DNA from: Phoronis australis
Taxonomy: Eukaryota > Phoronida > Phoronidae
Direction: 5' to 3'
NCBI GenBank assembly: GCA_002633005.1
Contig: NMRA01000689.1
Span: forward strand, 1-64,000
DNA: 64,000 nt
This document shows, piece after piece, positions 1-12,740 of the stretch; positions within the stretch are counted from its first letter, which is position 1; each line of letters begins with the position of its first letter. Made by a program: the position numbers and the translations under genes. The notes under the pieces are model-generated. The model saw nothing but the letters and a program-made list of their open reading frames with translations, made no database searches and was not told the origin of the DNA.

Positions 1-265
1 GCGCGCACCCAGGCACCAGGGGGAGGGGGCTCGGGGGGCTCGAACGAAGCGAAGTAGGCAAAAATTTCCGCCTCAGAGAAACAAAGTGTCCGCAAAAACG
101 AGATAAAAAGTCTACTAAAAAGACGCAAACATAGAATTCAAATTCATAGCAGGTAAAGCTCCGACCGTGGTACTGTTTTTTTTAGTCGACTGACTATTTT
201 GTTAGTAAAAGGTGCACATGGCTAGGAATTCGAGTCCCCCACATTGAAGGCTGTGTGCGCGCATG
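1..265 (+). mobile_element. TIR element family A, copy 1 (cut by window edge)
   Basis: The right end reads GTGTGCGCGCATG, the reverse complement of the CATGCGCGCAC start seen in the other copies; the first few bases of the left end lie outside the window. Shared internal blocks with the copies near 23.7 and 55.5 kb include an 'agagaaacaaa' stretch near 75, 'ctactaaaaagacg' near 111, 'agtaaaaggt' near 203 and 'ttcgagtccccc' near 229. It has no coding capacity, so it is probably a non-autonomous DNA transposon (MITE). Confidence 0.7.
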
Positions 266-388
266 TAAGTAAGTAAGTATGTAAGTAAGTACGGTAAGTA
301 AGTAAGTACGTATGTAAGTAAGTTACGGTAACTAAGTACAGTAACTAAGTAGGTATGTGAGTAAGTACAGTAACTAAGTACGGTATGG
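262..388. repeat. GTAA/TAAG tetranucleotide microsatellite
   Basis: Degenerate array of 'gtaa' units interrupted by 'tacg', 'acgg' and 'acta' variants. It starts directly at the right end of family A copy 1. The Tyr/Thr/Leu-rich open frame on the minus strand here is a by-product of the repeat. Confidence 0.9.
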
Positions 389-436
389 TTAACTTGATTA
401 AGTTGCAAAAAATTTGGCATGATTACCTTTGTACAC

Positions 437-1700
437 CTAATGCATCATATTGACAATTACACTTGAGGCCCAGATAAGCCACTTAACGTAACAAAAAGGG
501 TCAAGGTCAGTGCATGTAACTCTCAGATCTTCAAAACGTTTGTTCCATAGTTTGACATGACGGTATGACATAGCAATGAGACCATAGGAGAAAGTGTTGA
601 AGTAAGTAACAGCAAATGCATTTACAAATTTGAAATTATGACCAGATCTTTTAATTTTGAACTTAGACTTAATTGGCCATACTTGAAGACCTACTGATGA
701 ACACTTACATGTGGATCCCCTTTTGTTTGCCGGGGAGAGACGCTGAGAGTAGCTCGTTTCAGAGTCGTCAAATACGAATTTCAACGCTTCATACTTGAGC
801 CTGTCAGTTGTCTTAGACTTTTGCACACTGCAAAAGTACTTTAGTACCAGAGCTCAGCAAGTGAGGTTAGTTCGAACAAACGCCTGATATAATTCCGTCT
901 CTATCCAACAGGTGTATCCAACAGGTGGAGTATTCTAAGCAGTATATTTACTTGTTTAGAAGCTTTCTGCCATATGGTCGTAGAACTCTAATTTATAACC
1001 AGTAGTTACTCTGAGTTAACTGAGTTATTACATTTAATTGCATGATTTCCAACCAGCACGTATTGTTCAAATCCACATATTTTTCATTCAAAACAAAATA
1101 ATGACGTTGTGTCTTGTGGTTAACCTCAAACCGATCCAGAGTAATTTGGGATGCAGACATCAAAGCACATCTAGTAGTGTCCAGAGACTACACTGTTGTC
1201 ATCTGCATAGTTATACAAAGTATACGTACCATTAAGATAAAAGAACAGACCATTAACATGTACATTAAATAACGTTGGAACAATAACTGACCCTTGAGGT
1301 ACCTCTTTTGAAAGAACAATCTAGTTGCTAAATTTGTTCTCTAATTTCACCCTCATAAATTTGTCACAGAGATAAGAAGATGGTATATGTAGGTTATATG
1401 TTTCTTCTGAGCAACCATGTGCTTTGCATAAGACTGTGAGGTAGGTACTCAAATGCTTTTGACAAGTCAATTAAAAGTATACAACCGGCAGTTAGCTTTT
1501 CTTCTGAAGCACCCCGAACGCCCTCTGTTAATCCCAGCAGGACATCTAGGCAACTGTGACTCTGAATACATTTAGGAATCTGCATAGAATTTCTTCAAAA
1601 TGCCCTTTGAGTCGAGCATGCAATGATCTTTCTATGACCTAGTTCAATATTGGCAACACACTGATGGCCTCTAGCCTGCTAGATCATACTTGTCCCCTTT
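437..1700 (-). mobile_element. Decayed LINE: reverse transcriptase and C-terminal part
   Basis: Three blocks in the correct order on the minus strand belong to a CR1/Jockey-like non-LTR reverse transcriptase. Near 1585-1394 a frame reads LIDLSKAFEYLPHSL, the RT block with the first catalytic Asp region. Near 1330-1190 another frame reads VPQGSVIVPTLFN and then YADDNSV, the RT active-site block. From 826 to 437 a 129-residue open frame has ALKFVFDDSETSYSQRL, matching the LINE C-terminal 'ALRxVYNDxxSSYxxLL' block. The blocks are in different frames with stops between them, so the element is dead. No endonuclease or 3' tail was recognised. Confidence 0.75.
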
Positions 1701-2897
1701 TTAAAAAACTGGGGTAATTTGGCTTGTTAGAAGAATTAATGGACTCGATATAATGCAGTTATTAATAATTGGAGTGGGGGGATGGTGATCTGGTGTGGGT
1801 TACAATTTTTAAAAAAATAATGCAAGTAGTCGCAGCCATTTGCTTTCCGAGAGTTTTTGTTTCTGGAGAATGATTGGGCTCTGAATATCCTTAAGCACCA
1901 CGTAAAAGTTTTTAAAATTGTACAGGAATTCGTGTACGACATCATAACAGGAATTTTAACAGGATGATTGCATGCGCGTACTCCCTACACTGCAAAACGG
2001 TGGTGAAAGTGCTTTGACATTACAATCGCATCAAAGAGAACAAAATATGAGAATTGCGAAAGAGCATATATACCCTCGCGGGTCAGACTAGTTTCTAGCT
2101 GGAGCTGTCGTTTACAATCTCTTCTGACGCGTGATTCGTAGTAAAAATGACGTCGAGTAACCTAGCAACAAAGACTGACCCTGTTACCTTTACTGATACC
2201 AAGTAGATGCCGCTTGAAAACGGCAGCACCCATNTGCGTTCCGTACACTTAAAACACTTGCGAGAGAAGCTAGTGTGATCGTATGTTTCGCTTGGAATGC
2301 GTGACGATATCTTGCGTGTTCCTGCGTTTTCGCGAGATTCTTGGGTCTGCGCAACGCAGCCCCGCGCAAACCTTTTCCTACAGAGTGTACTCTTGTTTCC
2401 GTTAAGGATACGTAGGGCCAATAAGAACTTGGTACATTCCGGATAATTGATTATGCGTGGAATTAAAACAAAATGTCAAACAAACGGTGCTTTATGTATT
2501 TTCTACAGCCTTTAACATGCAACAAGTTTCCAAATAAAGAAATAAAATATACAATGTACATGTACGTAATAGCGGTCGGAACGATGCAAACCGTTTTTGT
2601 ACATGAACTATCGTCTATAGATATCCTACAATGCTGTTACCAGGCCAAGTGGAGTTGATAGCTTCTGCCAAAATAGTGCCACATTACGTTAATAACATTA
2701 ATCTGTGCCTTGATGTTTTGGGTCAGTCAGCCTCCGTATCGACTTTCGAAACCCCAGCAAGAATGACGTGGTTTTCCCACTTCGAAACCCTAATAGGAGT
2801 TCCACCTGTGCCCACCAGCGATACCTCGGAACAGTTCTGACGCGTCAATCAAGCTATAAATCGTTCCCAATCAGGGGACCGGGACGTACGCAAACCG
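1701..2897. other. No recognisable gene
   Basis: AT-rich sequence with only short open frames. The 108-residue minus-strand frame at 2095-2421 contains an undetermined base (2234) and has no motif I recognise. Nothing supports a gene or RNA here. Confidence 0.5.
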
Positions 2898-3603
2898 TAC
2901 GAGAGCAGGTCACGCGGTGTGGATAGTTCCGGGACAAACGCGCCAGGCAACGCTGTCGTGACTTATCGACGCCCGGCCGGGCGACAGTGAGTGCGTATGC
3001 CGAGTGCGACAACATATGACGTCAACATCGACACACATTTTCACCTGGGCCACCAATGTAGTGACCATTGTTCCACAACTGCCATAAGCGCGAAGCAAGT
3101 ACGACGGAAGTCGAAGTCTACCATGTTGTCCTTGGTGCCAAAACTTCTGGAACCTTCGTTACCTGCATGTTTGTGAATGAAACTTTGTGTGTCATGAGTG
3201 GCGTAATATTTGAACGTTGTCAAATTAAGCGTGGTATCGTGAACATGATGCCGCTGTGGGCAATACTTCATTTCCGTCCTGGAGACTCATTTATTCAGAG
3301 CTAATGCGGCTCTATGTGGCAACAGTTCAGTGAAATATCTCCGAAAACATATCGCAAAGAATCTGTCGCTGCAGCTGTTTGCAGACTAGGTTCGACTTCC
3401 GCCTTACTTGCTTCGCGCTTGTTTCAATTAGTGTGGGACAACAGTTACTACCGATCGGTGGCCCAGGTGACAATATTTGTCGATGTTGACGGCATACATT
3501 GTCGCCCTCGCCATACACACTGTCGCCCTGTCGTCGATAAGTCACAACCGCGTGGCCTGGCGGCGTTTGTTCGAACTATCCACACCACGTGACCTACACT
3601 CTA
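2898..3603. mobile_element. Foldback-type element with ~220-bp inverted arms
   Basis: The left arm (about 2898-3125) reappears reverse-complemented at about 3380-3603. Shared blocks in the same order are 'ggtgtggatagtt', 'gtgacttatcgacg', 'ggcgacagtg', 'gtcaacatcgaca', 'cacctgggccacc', 'gcgcgaagcaagta' and 'cggaagtcgaa'. The spacer (about 3126-3380) is unique and has no convincing coding content. Long imperfect arms around a short centre fit a foldback or long-TIR DNA element. Exact ends and a target-site duplication were not resolved. Confidence 0.75.
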
Positions 3604-6600
3604 CACCCCAGCAGTGCCTATAAAATCCTTTACCCATCCTTTTTACTGTAACTCTTCACATCAATAAATTTATGTAAGAATTAAATGCCGCGATGAAATG
3701 TTGACAAGGCATCGATCACGGATGGATTGTCGGTCTCATCTAGTAAACACTCTAGATTAGGAATCACACTGGATAAAATATGACGGGCAATTTTATATGT
3801 GCTACCACTTTGGAAAAACAATAACTCCAGTTTATGGTAAACCTATTCTAAGTTCTATGTAAATCGTTATATTTTCAATGACAATTTGGTCGGATCAAAT
3901 TTTGTGTGACATCTAATTAAGCTGGTTTTTAATAATGCGTCTGTGGCATCTCTCATATACGCTATATGTACAATTATCTTTGACACAAAATGCCCATAAC
4001 TCATGCATAAATAGCTGTACATACATGTACTTCATGCTGACATAGAGGAAAAAGGTCGTTTTCCACCGGATACATTATTTCATTTCTACTTGTTAATAAC
4101 TCAAATTGTAGAAAGCTACAGTACACACGCTCATTTAGACGCGTGCGAATGTATGAGAAATTGCGTGTGGCGGCAAACGCAATTTTGGCGCACATAACTT
4201 GGCCAAACAGTTGAGTAACTGAACAAGGAGCGAGTTTATTAGAGTATTGGATCTTTTGCAGTATAGTCGACAAGTTTTAGATTTAAGAATTTAATCAATT
4301 TTAAAATACTAAGAGTGAATATAACACAACAAAATCATCCAACTTTAGATAAACTAACCGAATATATGTTAGTCATCCACTGGCAGTTGTGTAATAAATA
4401 TGATGGGAATAAGTGTAGTATCGGACTTTCTAGTTTTGATGATGACGCAGCGTCCCCATCACGGAGACTTCTGCTAATCGAATTCCGACTGGTTGTTGTG
4501 TCGAACTTGGCGGGAATCTCCGTCACGTGGGCCTTGATGTAATTCTCGCCCAGTTCGACTCCCCAACCTGTTGGCATTCGATCAGTAGACGTCTCCGTGA
4601 TAGGGAGACTGAGCAGTAGCGTGCAGAGGTTTGGTGATGCCCGGGGCGATTTTTTTGGATGCCTCTCTCTCTACTCCAATGCAAGTGCCCTAATACTAAG
4701 AAAAATCAAAAAATGAAACATTATACAAACTTAAGTCAATTTAACTGTTAATCAGTCACAATATCAAAAAGTTCATTCATTGTTATTGGATGCTTCTAGA
4801 TGTGGGTGCCCAGGGCAATGGCCCTGTCCCCTCCCCCTTCTGCATGCTATTAACGCGAAGTCGTCATCAAATCTGTTAAGTAGTCCAGTATTTTATTTAT
4901 TCTCTTTATCTTTGGGCACCCCNTGCAAGAAAATGAAGCAAAGGGCCCTAGACATAAATTCCCTCCTCTGAATTCCCTAACGGGATGGGAACGGCCATCA
5001 ACGAGCAACATGCCGGGGTTTTTATTTACTCGGAATGTAACTATTGTCTCCAAAGTTTGTTCGGTTAACCCTCAGCTTTAGCTAGTTTCGAGTACAAACG
5101 CCTGAGGCTACCGTAGCACGTCCTGTTTTAATTATGATATTTATTTTCGTGCAAATGAAAAACTGATCATATTTCGGAAACTGAGAAGGCAAATTTTGCA
5201 AGCAATACAATGTAATTACCATAACTGCAAACATCCGAGACCGATATGTATTACGAGGCGTTTATTGTAGTGCCAGTGCATCTTTTTTTGTAGGGGCTAA
5301 ACTAGTGTTTATACACTGAGTTCTGTGAGAATTAACTAACTAGCCCACTGCTTAGCTCTCACAATTCCCCGATTTCCATCTGTCTTGACCTACAACTCAC
5401 CTAGTTTTCCAGAAAATCGCACATTTTCCAACCAAATTATCAAAATTATCATTTTCATAAAATTGGAAAAATCCTTCAGAGAATTTTGATATGTTTTGTA
5501 TTTTAGACGTAACCCTAAAAGTATCAGAAAATAGAGAGGACGAGATGGGACGTATCTAAATAAATTTCCTATTTCATTTTCCGATACTCAATATCACCTT
5601 CAGAGAATTTTGGCATGTTTTGTATTTTGACGTAACCTTAACAGCACTGTAAAAGGGAGAAAACAGAATTTCGGATTATGTCGGAGTGTGTTTTTCTATA
5701 ACGGAGATTAAAAATTGTTGTGCATACGTTTATCTTATTGATGAAATTTGACCACCTTCGTATACTTTTTTCACGACACTAAGTCAGCAAGTGATAGGTA
5801 AAACCTATAACCGGATTTGAATCTACCTGTCTCTTTGGTCGACCTGATTATAACACTCACACGCAGCACCTTGCAAGCGTGCAGTTGAGGAATCTCCTCC
5901 GAACACCAACAAATTTCCCAGCAACTTTTGCGCGTATCAAAATGGCGGCGATCAAGAAAGAGGTATATCGCATCTCTTTTTTTTCCTACGTAAGAATGAC
6001 ACGGCAATACGTTGGCGTGCATTCCACAACGTGTACGATTTTCAAGTGTTTGGAGGCTTGCTATCGACTCCGGCAATTAAATAGACACAAAAAAGCCTCC
6101 GCAGCCACCTCGCAAGCTCATTTTGACACTTGTCATGCTCTTTCCAACGTTTTCAAGTTGTCTTAACACAATTTAGCACAGTAAATCGGTAAAAATTTGT
6201 TGAGTACACCAAACCAAAAAAAAATGTTAAAACCAACTAACGTGACATTTCCTTGATTTCACGACAATAACCATTTTCCACTTAGTAAACCTTAATTTAC
6301 TAGAATGTCTGTGGTTTGTTCATTCATTGGTTTTAAAATAAATCAACAGTTGAAAAATGACTATGCTCTGGTGAATTTTCTGTAATGGAAACAAATAGAA
6401 TACTTAGAACAGCGCTCAGCCGGTTTCAATAACAGGAGTTTTGCATATCAATAATAGGAAATGAGAAAGAACACTTACATTTTTAGAATCCACAGCACAC
6501 ACTCCGATCTCCTGCCATTGTTGTTAAGAGGATGAGTTTTGTGTTTGTTGAATACCGCAGAATGGTTTTAAGTACATGTAGAACCCTAGATAAATGTTCA

Positions 6601-7034
6601 AATTTGATTACCTTCTAAAAATCATATAAAGACTTCATCTTGAACATTTACATCGAATGATACTTGATCATGTTAACGATATCATTGTGTCGCTATCGAT
6701 GTAACTTTCTTGGTGCTGAATTTTACTAAGCGGCACAGTCCCGTGACCTTATCAATGGTAATTCGGTAAAAAGTCAAAACTCAAATTCTGAAGACTTTCT
6801 ACATTCAGAAAATGAGAACTTTTAAAAAATTAAGATCAAAAGTTTTATTCATATTTTGCTTAATACACACACTTGTCAATGTCGTTCTACATATCATTAA
6901 AGCTTAATAAATGCGAACATGTAAGCGTTCCCCGGAACTCTTTCATCCAACATTCTGCGTTTAGGAATCCACAAAACCAGGCAAGACTGCCTACAACCGA
7001 AAAGAATATATAAATATGGGTTTTCATAACATTT
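3604..7034. other. Intergenic sequence, no supported gene
   Basis: Only short frames without recognisable domains. It includes one undetermined base (4923) in a pyrimidine-rich tract. A 'caaaatggcggcgatcaag' stretch at 5939-5957 looks like a YY1-type promoter/start motif (see findings) but no gene could be followed from it. Confidence 0.5.
5473..5650. repeat. Short direct duplication, 124-bp spacing
   Basis: The ~48-bp block beginning 'ccttcagagaattttg' at 5473 recurs at 5597 with few changes; both copies continue through 'atgttttgtatttt' and 'gacgtaacc'. Sequence after the shared block diverges, so this is a partial tandem duplication. Confidence 0.8.
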
Positions 7035-7186
7035 GGGCCCAGTTGCATAAAAGTTATACGCCGTATAGCAACAATGACGTCGCTTTATCACGTGTCACGT
7101 TGTTATTGTTGAACAATGCACCTGACGTCATACAACAATGTAACTTATCCAGCGGATAACTTTTGAAGTTTTATGCAACTCAGCCC
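7035..7186. mobile_element. 152-bp MITE with terminal inverted repeats
   Basis: It begins GGGCCCAGTTGCATAAAA and ends TTTTATGCAACTCAGCCC; the ends are inverted repeats of about 18 bp with two mismatches. The inner sequence is also partly palindromic ('ttatacgcc' against 'ggataa', and paired 'caacaatg' blocks). It is non-coding. No target-site duplication is obvious. Confidence 0.75.
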
Positions 7187-8490
7187 TGAACTTAAACTCG
7201 CGAATTTTTCCAAGTTGTGTTTGCCTTTGTTCCAGCATATGATGTGGGCCTGGTATCCATTTGATCAAATATGAAGCTTCTGTTAGAATAAAAGCTCATT
7301 AGGTGTGGTGGTCAATGATAAATTGCCATTGTCCTTAATTGAGAAAATGTGATTTGAGCTAATTACGCGTGTTATCAAGTAAAGCGACATTACACAACGT
7401 TCGTTGCCGGTTATCAAGATATTTTTCTAGGGGTCTTTTGGCGTCCTGGATACACTTATAAGCTGAATTACACCCACCTTGTTCTAAAACAAACTTCGTT
7501 CTGCTTTTGAACGAAAACATGCCTTGCGTTACCGTTTGTCTTGATAATTAAAGTATCTATGAACCGTGTTCTTATGTCAAAAACGATTTTTTTCACAGCC
7601 GTGTTTGAGCTTCCAGACCAACGTCACGATCGAGTTCTTAACGCATTGGAATCGGTTGCGTTAAAATATTGAAACTTTTTACTGCCAAATTAAGCCGCCG
7701 TGATAATCTGACGTCACGAAGCGCGTGTGCAACAATAATGATCTTCCACTTGTTCTCAGTCGTTAAAATAATTTCTACTAAAGCTGAGAAAAGAATAACA
7801 TGGACTAAATCGAGAGTTCTTTGACAAAAAGTGCGAGCTTTTTGCACCTTTAAATAAAGACGACAAACTTTACTTACCTCTATATTTGTTTCACCGCAGC
7901 ATTCAACTTGTAAACTTTCACAAAACTGTTCGATCAGAACAACACTAATTTATACTTATATTAATAGGAACGCAGAGTCAATTTGAAAAATACCGTCTCG
8001 GAAATGAACAACATGGGGATTTACCCAAAATCAATTATCATTAATATTTGTAAGAAAGCGACTAGCACTAACGCTTCTCGGATGTCACCGAATTAACATA
8101 CGTGGAGTGTGCTGTTATTGCTTCGTACTAGTTTAATGGAAGGTTCCACCGGCAGCATGGACCGTAGCAAAATACAATTTTTCAGCAGCTTACACGAAGG
8201 TGTATTTTCCACTTAGGAAATCGGTAAATGTGTGCCATCAGTGGAAGAACACTGCATAGCGACACACGGTTGTCCATTTGCTACCGTGTATGCAGTTTCT
8301 GGCGATTCTAATCAAGAAACACGAGTCGCTCTGCACTGTAGCGTATATGTAACATTTGGAAGGTCGCCCCAAGTACCGGTGTAGAACACCAACCAGAAGC
8401 AATTTTAATTAAAATTCCTTGGTTTCGTTTCAGAAATAATTCCCAGTTTAAAGAGACATTATCGGTTTCACGGCCGAAAAACGTTTTTTA

Positions 8491-9113
8491 TGATTATTGA
8501 TAGACGGGATAGACTTCTTGAAATTATTAGCTTTGACCAGAGAACACCCAACATTTCCATAAAAGTACCAGAGTACCGAGGCATTGGGCCAAACAACAAA
8601 GGAAGCGAGAATGCATTTAAAGGGGAACTTGCAGGCTAATTCCTTATGTCAATGATTGTTTGGCAAAATTAGTTAGAAACACAACATATAGCGACTATGT
8701 GAATGTGAAGTAGGTTGAAAATTGCCAAATGTTTTTAAGAACGAGTGTTATGGGGAAAATGATCACACGCAAATCACTGAACCTTGTCCAGTAAGTATCG
8801 TGACGTGGTGCTGGGGAATACATGTAACACTGCATGATGCTGGCTATGTGTGCATGTGAGGTATGTCATTAGTGCAAAGGTCCCCTATTTGTAGAATGTT
8901 TTGTTTTCCGACACATTCACGAATTGTTAATGAATACAACAGCAGTTGATTTAACCTAGATCATGTTAAAATAGCATTGTCGTTTTGTTTATGCTATATA
9001 TTAGCAAAGTTAAAAGCATGCAAATTTTACATCTTTAATGGGACATGTCTGTTTAACGCATTTTTAGATTACTGTTAGACGGGATAGGTTTTTTGAAGTT
9101 ATTAGCTGTGACC
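8491..9113. repeat. Pair of ~47-bp direct repeats (8491-8538, 9067-9113)
   Basis: Both carry 'agacgggata' followed by 'ttgaa.ttattagct.tgacc'. Both are preceded within about 50 bp by a 'tttaa..gacat' block. They are probably parts of a dispersed repeat whose limits I cannot define. Confidence 0.6.
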
Positions 9114-9239
9114 GGACCTACAAAACAACAAAATCCGTTACGTTTTTGCAATTTTATTACGAATGCGCCAATAGTTGGCGTTGTCTGGCAAGCATTTGCT
9201 GAGATTAAGGGCGGTGACTTTACCAGTTTAAAATACGCT

Positions 9240-9385
9240 TAAAATACTCTGTCATTTATCAAGTGGTGTTTAGCTCCACCGAAAGAGCGTTGGATTACGT
9301 AGGCTGAAATTGTGGGCTCGGTCCCGTGTTACGACTTGGGTGAAAAAGTTTCATTTCTCACCGAGAATGTCCCTTAAAATTATAT
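9240..9385 (+). repeat. Possible tRNA-related SINE fragment
   Basis: A 'tagctccaccgaaagagcg' stretch at about 9271 resembles a D-arm/A-box, and 'gggctcggtccc' at about 9313 resembles a B-box (GGTTCGANTCC) with changes. The 'gaatgtcccttaaaat' block after it is the inverse of 'tttaatgggacat' near 9035. A degenerate SINE is possible, but the match is weak. Confidence 0.25.
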
Positions 9386-9579
9386 GAGTTAACTGAAGAT
9401 ACTAAAAATGACGAGGTTCGGGTTTGGCGGTAATGAACGCGATAACCTCACACGGAAATTGACGAACATTGTATGTAACGAGTTTACCGATAACACCGTT
9501 AGGGAATTTCAATCTTTACGTTGTGTAGCGTACACGTGTGCCTTTCGCTCACTCTTTTATTGCATCAGCTTTTGAAGAC

Positions 9580-9726
9580 ATGTTCAGGAACTTGAAAACA
9601 AGAATGGCGGGAAAGAGAAGATCGCACTCTGGAGTGGACGGGATGAAGATCAACATTTTGATAGTTGTTGCCTTTTTATTGTATATACTTGTCATATTTT
9701 TCTTCCTAAATGCTGTTCAGTGGTAG
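9580..9726 (+). CDS. Small open frame with one predicted membrane helix (uncertain)
   Basis: A 48-residue frame opens with ATG at 9580. Its first half is basic (Arg/Lys-rich, KRRSH). It ends with a run of about 22 hydrophobic residues, roughly positions 24-46 (ILIVVAFLLYILVIFFF), followed by NAVQW and a stop. The layout, basic N-side plus a C-terminal membrane helix, is that of small single-pass membrane peptides, but no family is recognised. An in-frame GTG at 9538 extends the open frame upstream but is an unlikely start in an animal. No conserved neighbour or splice partner was found, so a chance frame is at least as likely. Confidence 0.25.
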   Translation: MFRNLKTRMAGKRRSHSGVDGMKINILIVVAFLLYILVIFFFLNAVQW

Positions 9727-12222
9727 TTTGAGTTTTACATTTCGGTAGTAGTTCATTTGAACACATTTCTCATTAAACAGTTGCTTTGACCCTTTATTTA
9801 GGCCTAGTTAAAAGTTCGTTGTTCTCTAAATCTAGAACCAGACACTTTTTCGTTTGGTTGCAGGCTGTCTAGTAATTGGCCGACAGTCCCCACGCAAGTA
9901 AAAACAGACGAAAACACAGCGAAGATAAAATATTCCGCATCTTCGACCACGGCACCGATCGTTACACAGATAAGACAGTAAATAAAGAAAAGCGTGCGTG
10001 GCGTGCGTGTTGAGTGTCAGTCGCAATCTGAACCCAGATGCCATTTCCGAAAAACACTCTGAAATAAGACCATAGCTGTGTAGGCGTTGTATCTATTTTT
10101 TAAAATTTTCCATCAATGGCGCTTCGTTAGTTTCATCTGAGGTCCTACTCCGATGCTTAAGAAATAACGCAAACAAAGGCGCATCAACTCACACGTGACA
10201 AATGAAGTGGGCTTTTCGCGTCAACGCGGAAAGACCGTTCCGAACTTAACTAATTTAAAAAAGCATTCGCAGCAGCGCGTTTGACTAGCTCAAGCTTAAC
10301 ATTACCTGTTGACTTTCAAAGTAAGGGAATTAAACCTAAAAAGTGCAGATCATGTTTTGTTAATTCTTGGCATCGATGTCGTGTTTGAGCGTAGGAATCA
10401 AATTTTCATGTGTAACTGTGCAGGAAGTTGTAACTTATGAGTATCAAAAGAGAACACGTGGTTCAGTTTTTAACGAAGCTGGCTAAAAATAGGGAACACA
10501 TAGTACTGTTACTGCTTTGCACTATTGGCGGAAACTTTTACTTCCGGTTGACAGGTTATTGAGGGTATGGAAACTATTGGCCGCGCTTCTAAGTTCCAGC
10601 TTCGGTCCCCTAAATCCTAGGTTCTCACTAACAAACATTGAACCCTCGGTGCCCTTAGACTCCGCACACGTACCGAAAACCACATGACCAAGCTCCATTC
10701 CCGGGCACCTTGTAATATTTATAAACTACCAACAAATAGGGTCACTGCTTGCGAGTAACGCGATGCTCCTAGTTGTTTTTATTTTTCAAATTCACGAAGT
10801 GACTTCCAAAATTTTTGTTATATGGACATCAGATTGGAGATAACAGCTACTACATGGCCACTGTACTGAAAATTACGTCTTGGGAGGATAACGGACCTAT
10901 TTTGACATCTGTGGACACTTAAATATAAAACGTACCCAGGGACTTATTGAATGCGTAGTTACATAGACGTAAAGTATCCGTGCTGTTCTTTCAAAAGCAG
11001 GCTTTAAACCATTGGAATTCAATATAAACATCACCTTGAAATAATTATTTGCTGTTGAAGATGGAACACGTCTTTTGGTTGACCAGACTTACGGTGGCTA
11101 ACAAAGGAAATCCAGGATTTTTTATTTAGTTCAACGCTCCACCTCGAGAAGAATTGGGGTTCTTATTTGATTACTTTAGATTATCAAAATCTCCAGATAA
11201 TAAATTGAGATCACGAGTTCCCATGACAATTAAATTACAACTGAGTGGTCTTTACCGGCCGCCGTATAACATGACGTCAGAGTGAAAAAATTCTCCAAGT
11301 GACTTCACACTGGTCGTTTCTCTAGAAAGTGACTGTGAAGATTTTGCTCTGAAAAGTGAAGGAGAGACTAGAGCCAATTCAAACTTTCTGGTGTTGCAAA
11401 TCAGTGCACATTGCCAACCCGGATATTTTTTATTCAACTCACTCCGAGACTACATGTAATAATGCGTGTTTACCAAACTATTAAACTTTTTTGTTCACGC
11501 TGGAGTATTCGTTAGAAAAATTTTAATGGATTTATCGCTGTATCATTACTCAATTTTTACGTCTGAGTTCTCATTTGTGTCCGTAATTTTTTGTAAATAT
11601 GTCTGGCAGTATTAATAAATGCCACTATCGGCGTTCTACGGGTCATGCTGAAACTCTGTTCCGTAGCTCTATACACACCAATGACTTCAGCCATTTCTGT
11701 AGAAGCTTTAGTCCTTTAAATCCACAAATAAGTGTCACTTTAATGTAAAATTCGCAGTGTGGCTTGGTTCTAGCTTCTTTTTTTTTTTGTTAATAGAACT
11801 CTTTAGTTTTGTGCATGCATGATCCACGGTAGCGTATGTGCGCTCACGTGCGTGGGAACATTGAGTCCCAATACAATCGTTCTTACGACCAAAGGGCCCA
11901 TCTTGAGGGTTGTTTGAGGATAGTACTGAGTTCTCATCTTTGAGCAAAGTTATAAAACAGCAAAATCTGTTGTGTGTGTAATTTTGAGTTCGCGAGAAAA
12001 GCCCTGCTTATATGCAGCACTTTCAATTTACACCATACGCAATTCTACAACTGGGTGTAAACGTAAATTTGCATCGCGTTCGTATGGGTAAATAGAAACG
12101 CAGTAGCTGCGCTCAGTATTCTATACATTTCGCACCAGGGACGACACGATCAACGTTTGCTAGTGAAGACAAAATCGTCTAGAACAATACTTTGAATCTG
12201 GGTAGTTCTAAGGATGGGCTAT
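9727..12222. other. Intergenic sequence, no supported gene
   Basis: Only short frames without domains on either strand. A short 'gggtgtaaacg..aatttgc' block near 12052 resembles part of the family B repeat that starts just downstream. Confidence 0.5.
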
Positions 12223-12740
12223 GGAACTTTTGCAAAAGAAAACCGAAAAGCTGAATTGTCCTGATGAAGTTACAATTAATTGCCTGTTACACCTCGTAGG
12301 GATGGTGCATATCCAATAAAACCGTGGCATAGTTTAATCCAGCAGCAGAAACAGTGGCAACTACAGCAGCGTCGGCGGCGGCAGCAGCTGCAGCAGCCTT
12401 TCAATAAAAGACCATATCAATCCATATTTGTCAACAGAAAATATTTTGGACTTTCAATGGGTAGTGATGTCTCTATAAGAAGAGATGAGGCCGCATAAAT
12501 AATGTTGTAATGACACTTTTGGTGAAGTCATCTTACTTTTACAACCCTGCGGAAACTTAAATCGCGTTCACATGCGCCAGGTGTACATTTGCACGACCTC
12601 TGGTGGTGGTGGTGTAATTATACACCCAAGTGTAGCTTTACACCCGATTGTATTTTGCGTTTATATGGCAAAAATACGCACCGTACGCAAATATACAGTC
12701 GGGTGTAAATGTTACTTTCGGATGTAAGCGCCATCATGTA
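12223..12740 (+). repeat. Family B repeat, copy 1 (triplet-rich core)
   Basis: It matches 24290-24769 on the opposite strand over almost its whole length. Matching blocks in order are 'gaacttttgcaaaagaaaac', 'gctgaattgtcctgatgaag', 'aattgcctgttacacctc', a CAG/CGG/GCN triplet core (about 12340-12400 here), 'aaaatattttgg', 'ttgcgtttatatggcaaa' and 'gggtgtaaat'. One frame (12280-12498) would give a Gln/Arg-rich peptide starting PVTPRRDGAYPIKP, close to PVTPLRDDAYTIKP from the other copy. It could be a mobile element or a duplicated exon-like fragment. Confidence 0.75.

Noticed and set aside
437-826. 129-residue minus-strand frame as an independent gene
   Set aside because: Its ALKFVFDDSETSYS block and its place downstream of RT blocks make it the C-terminal end of a decayed LINE.
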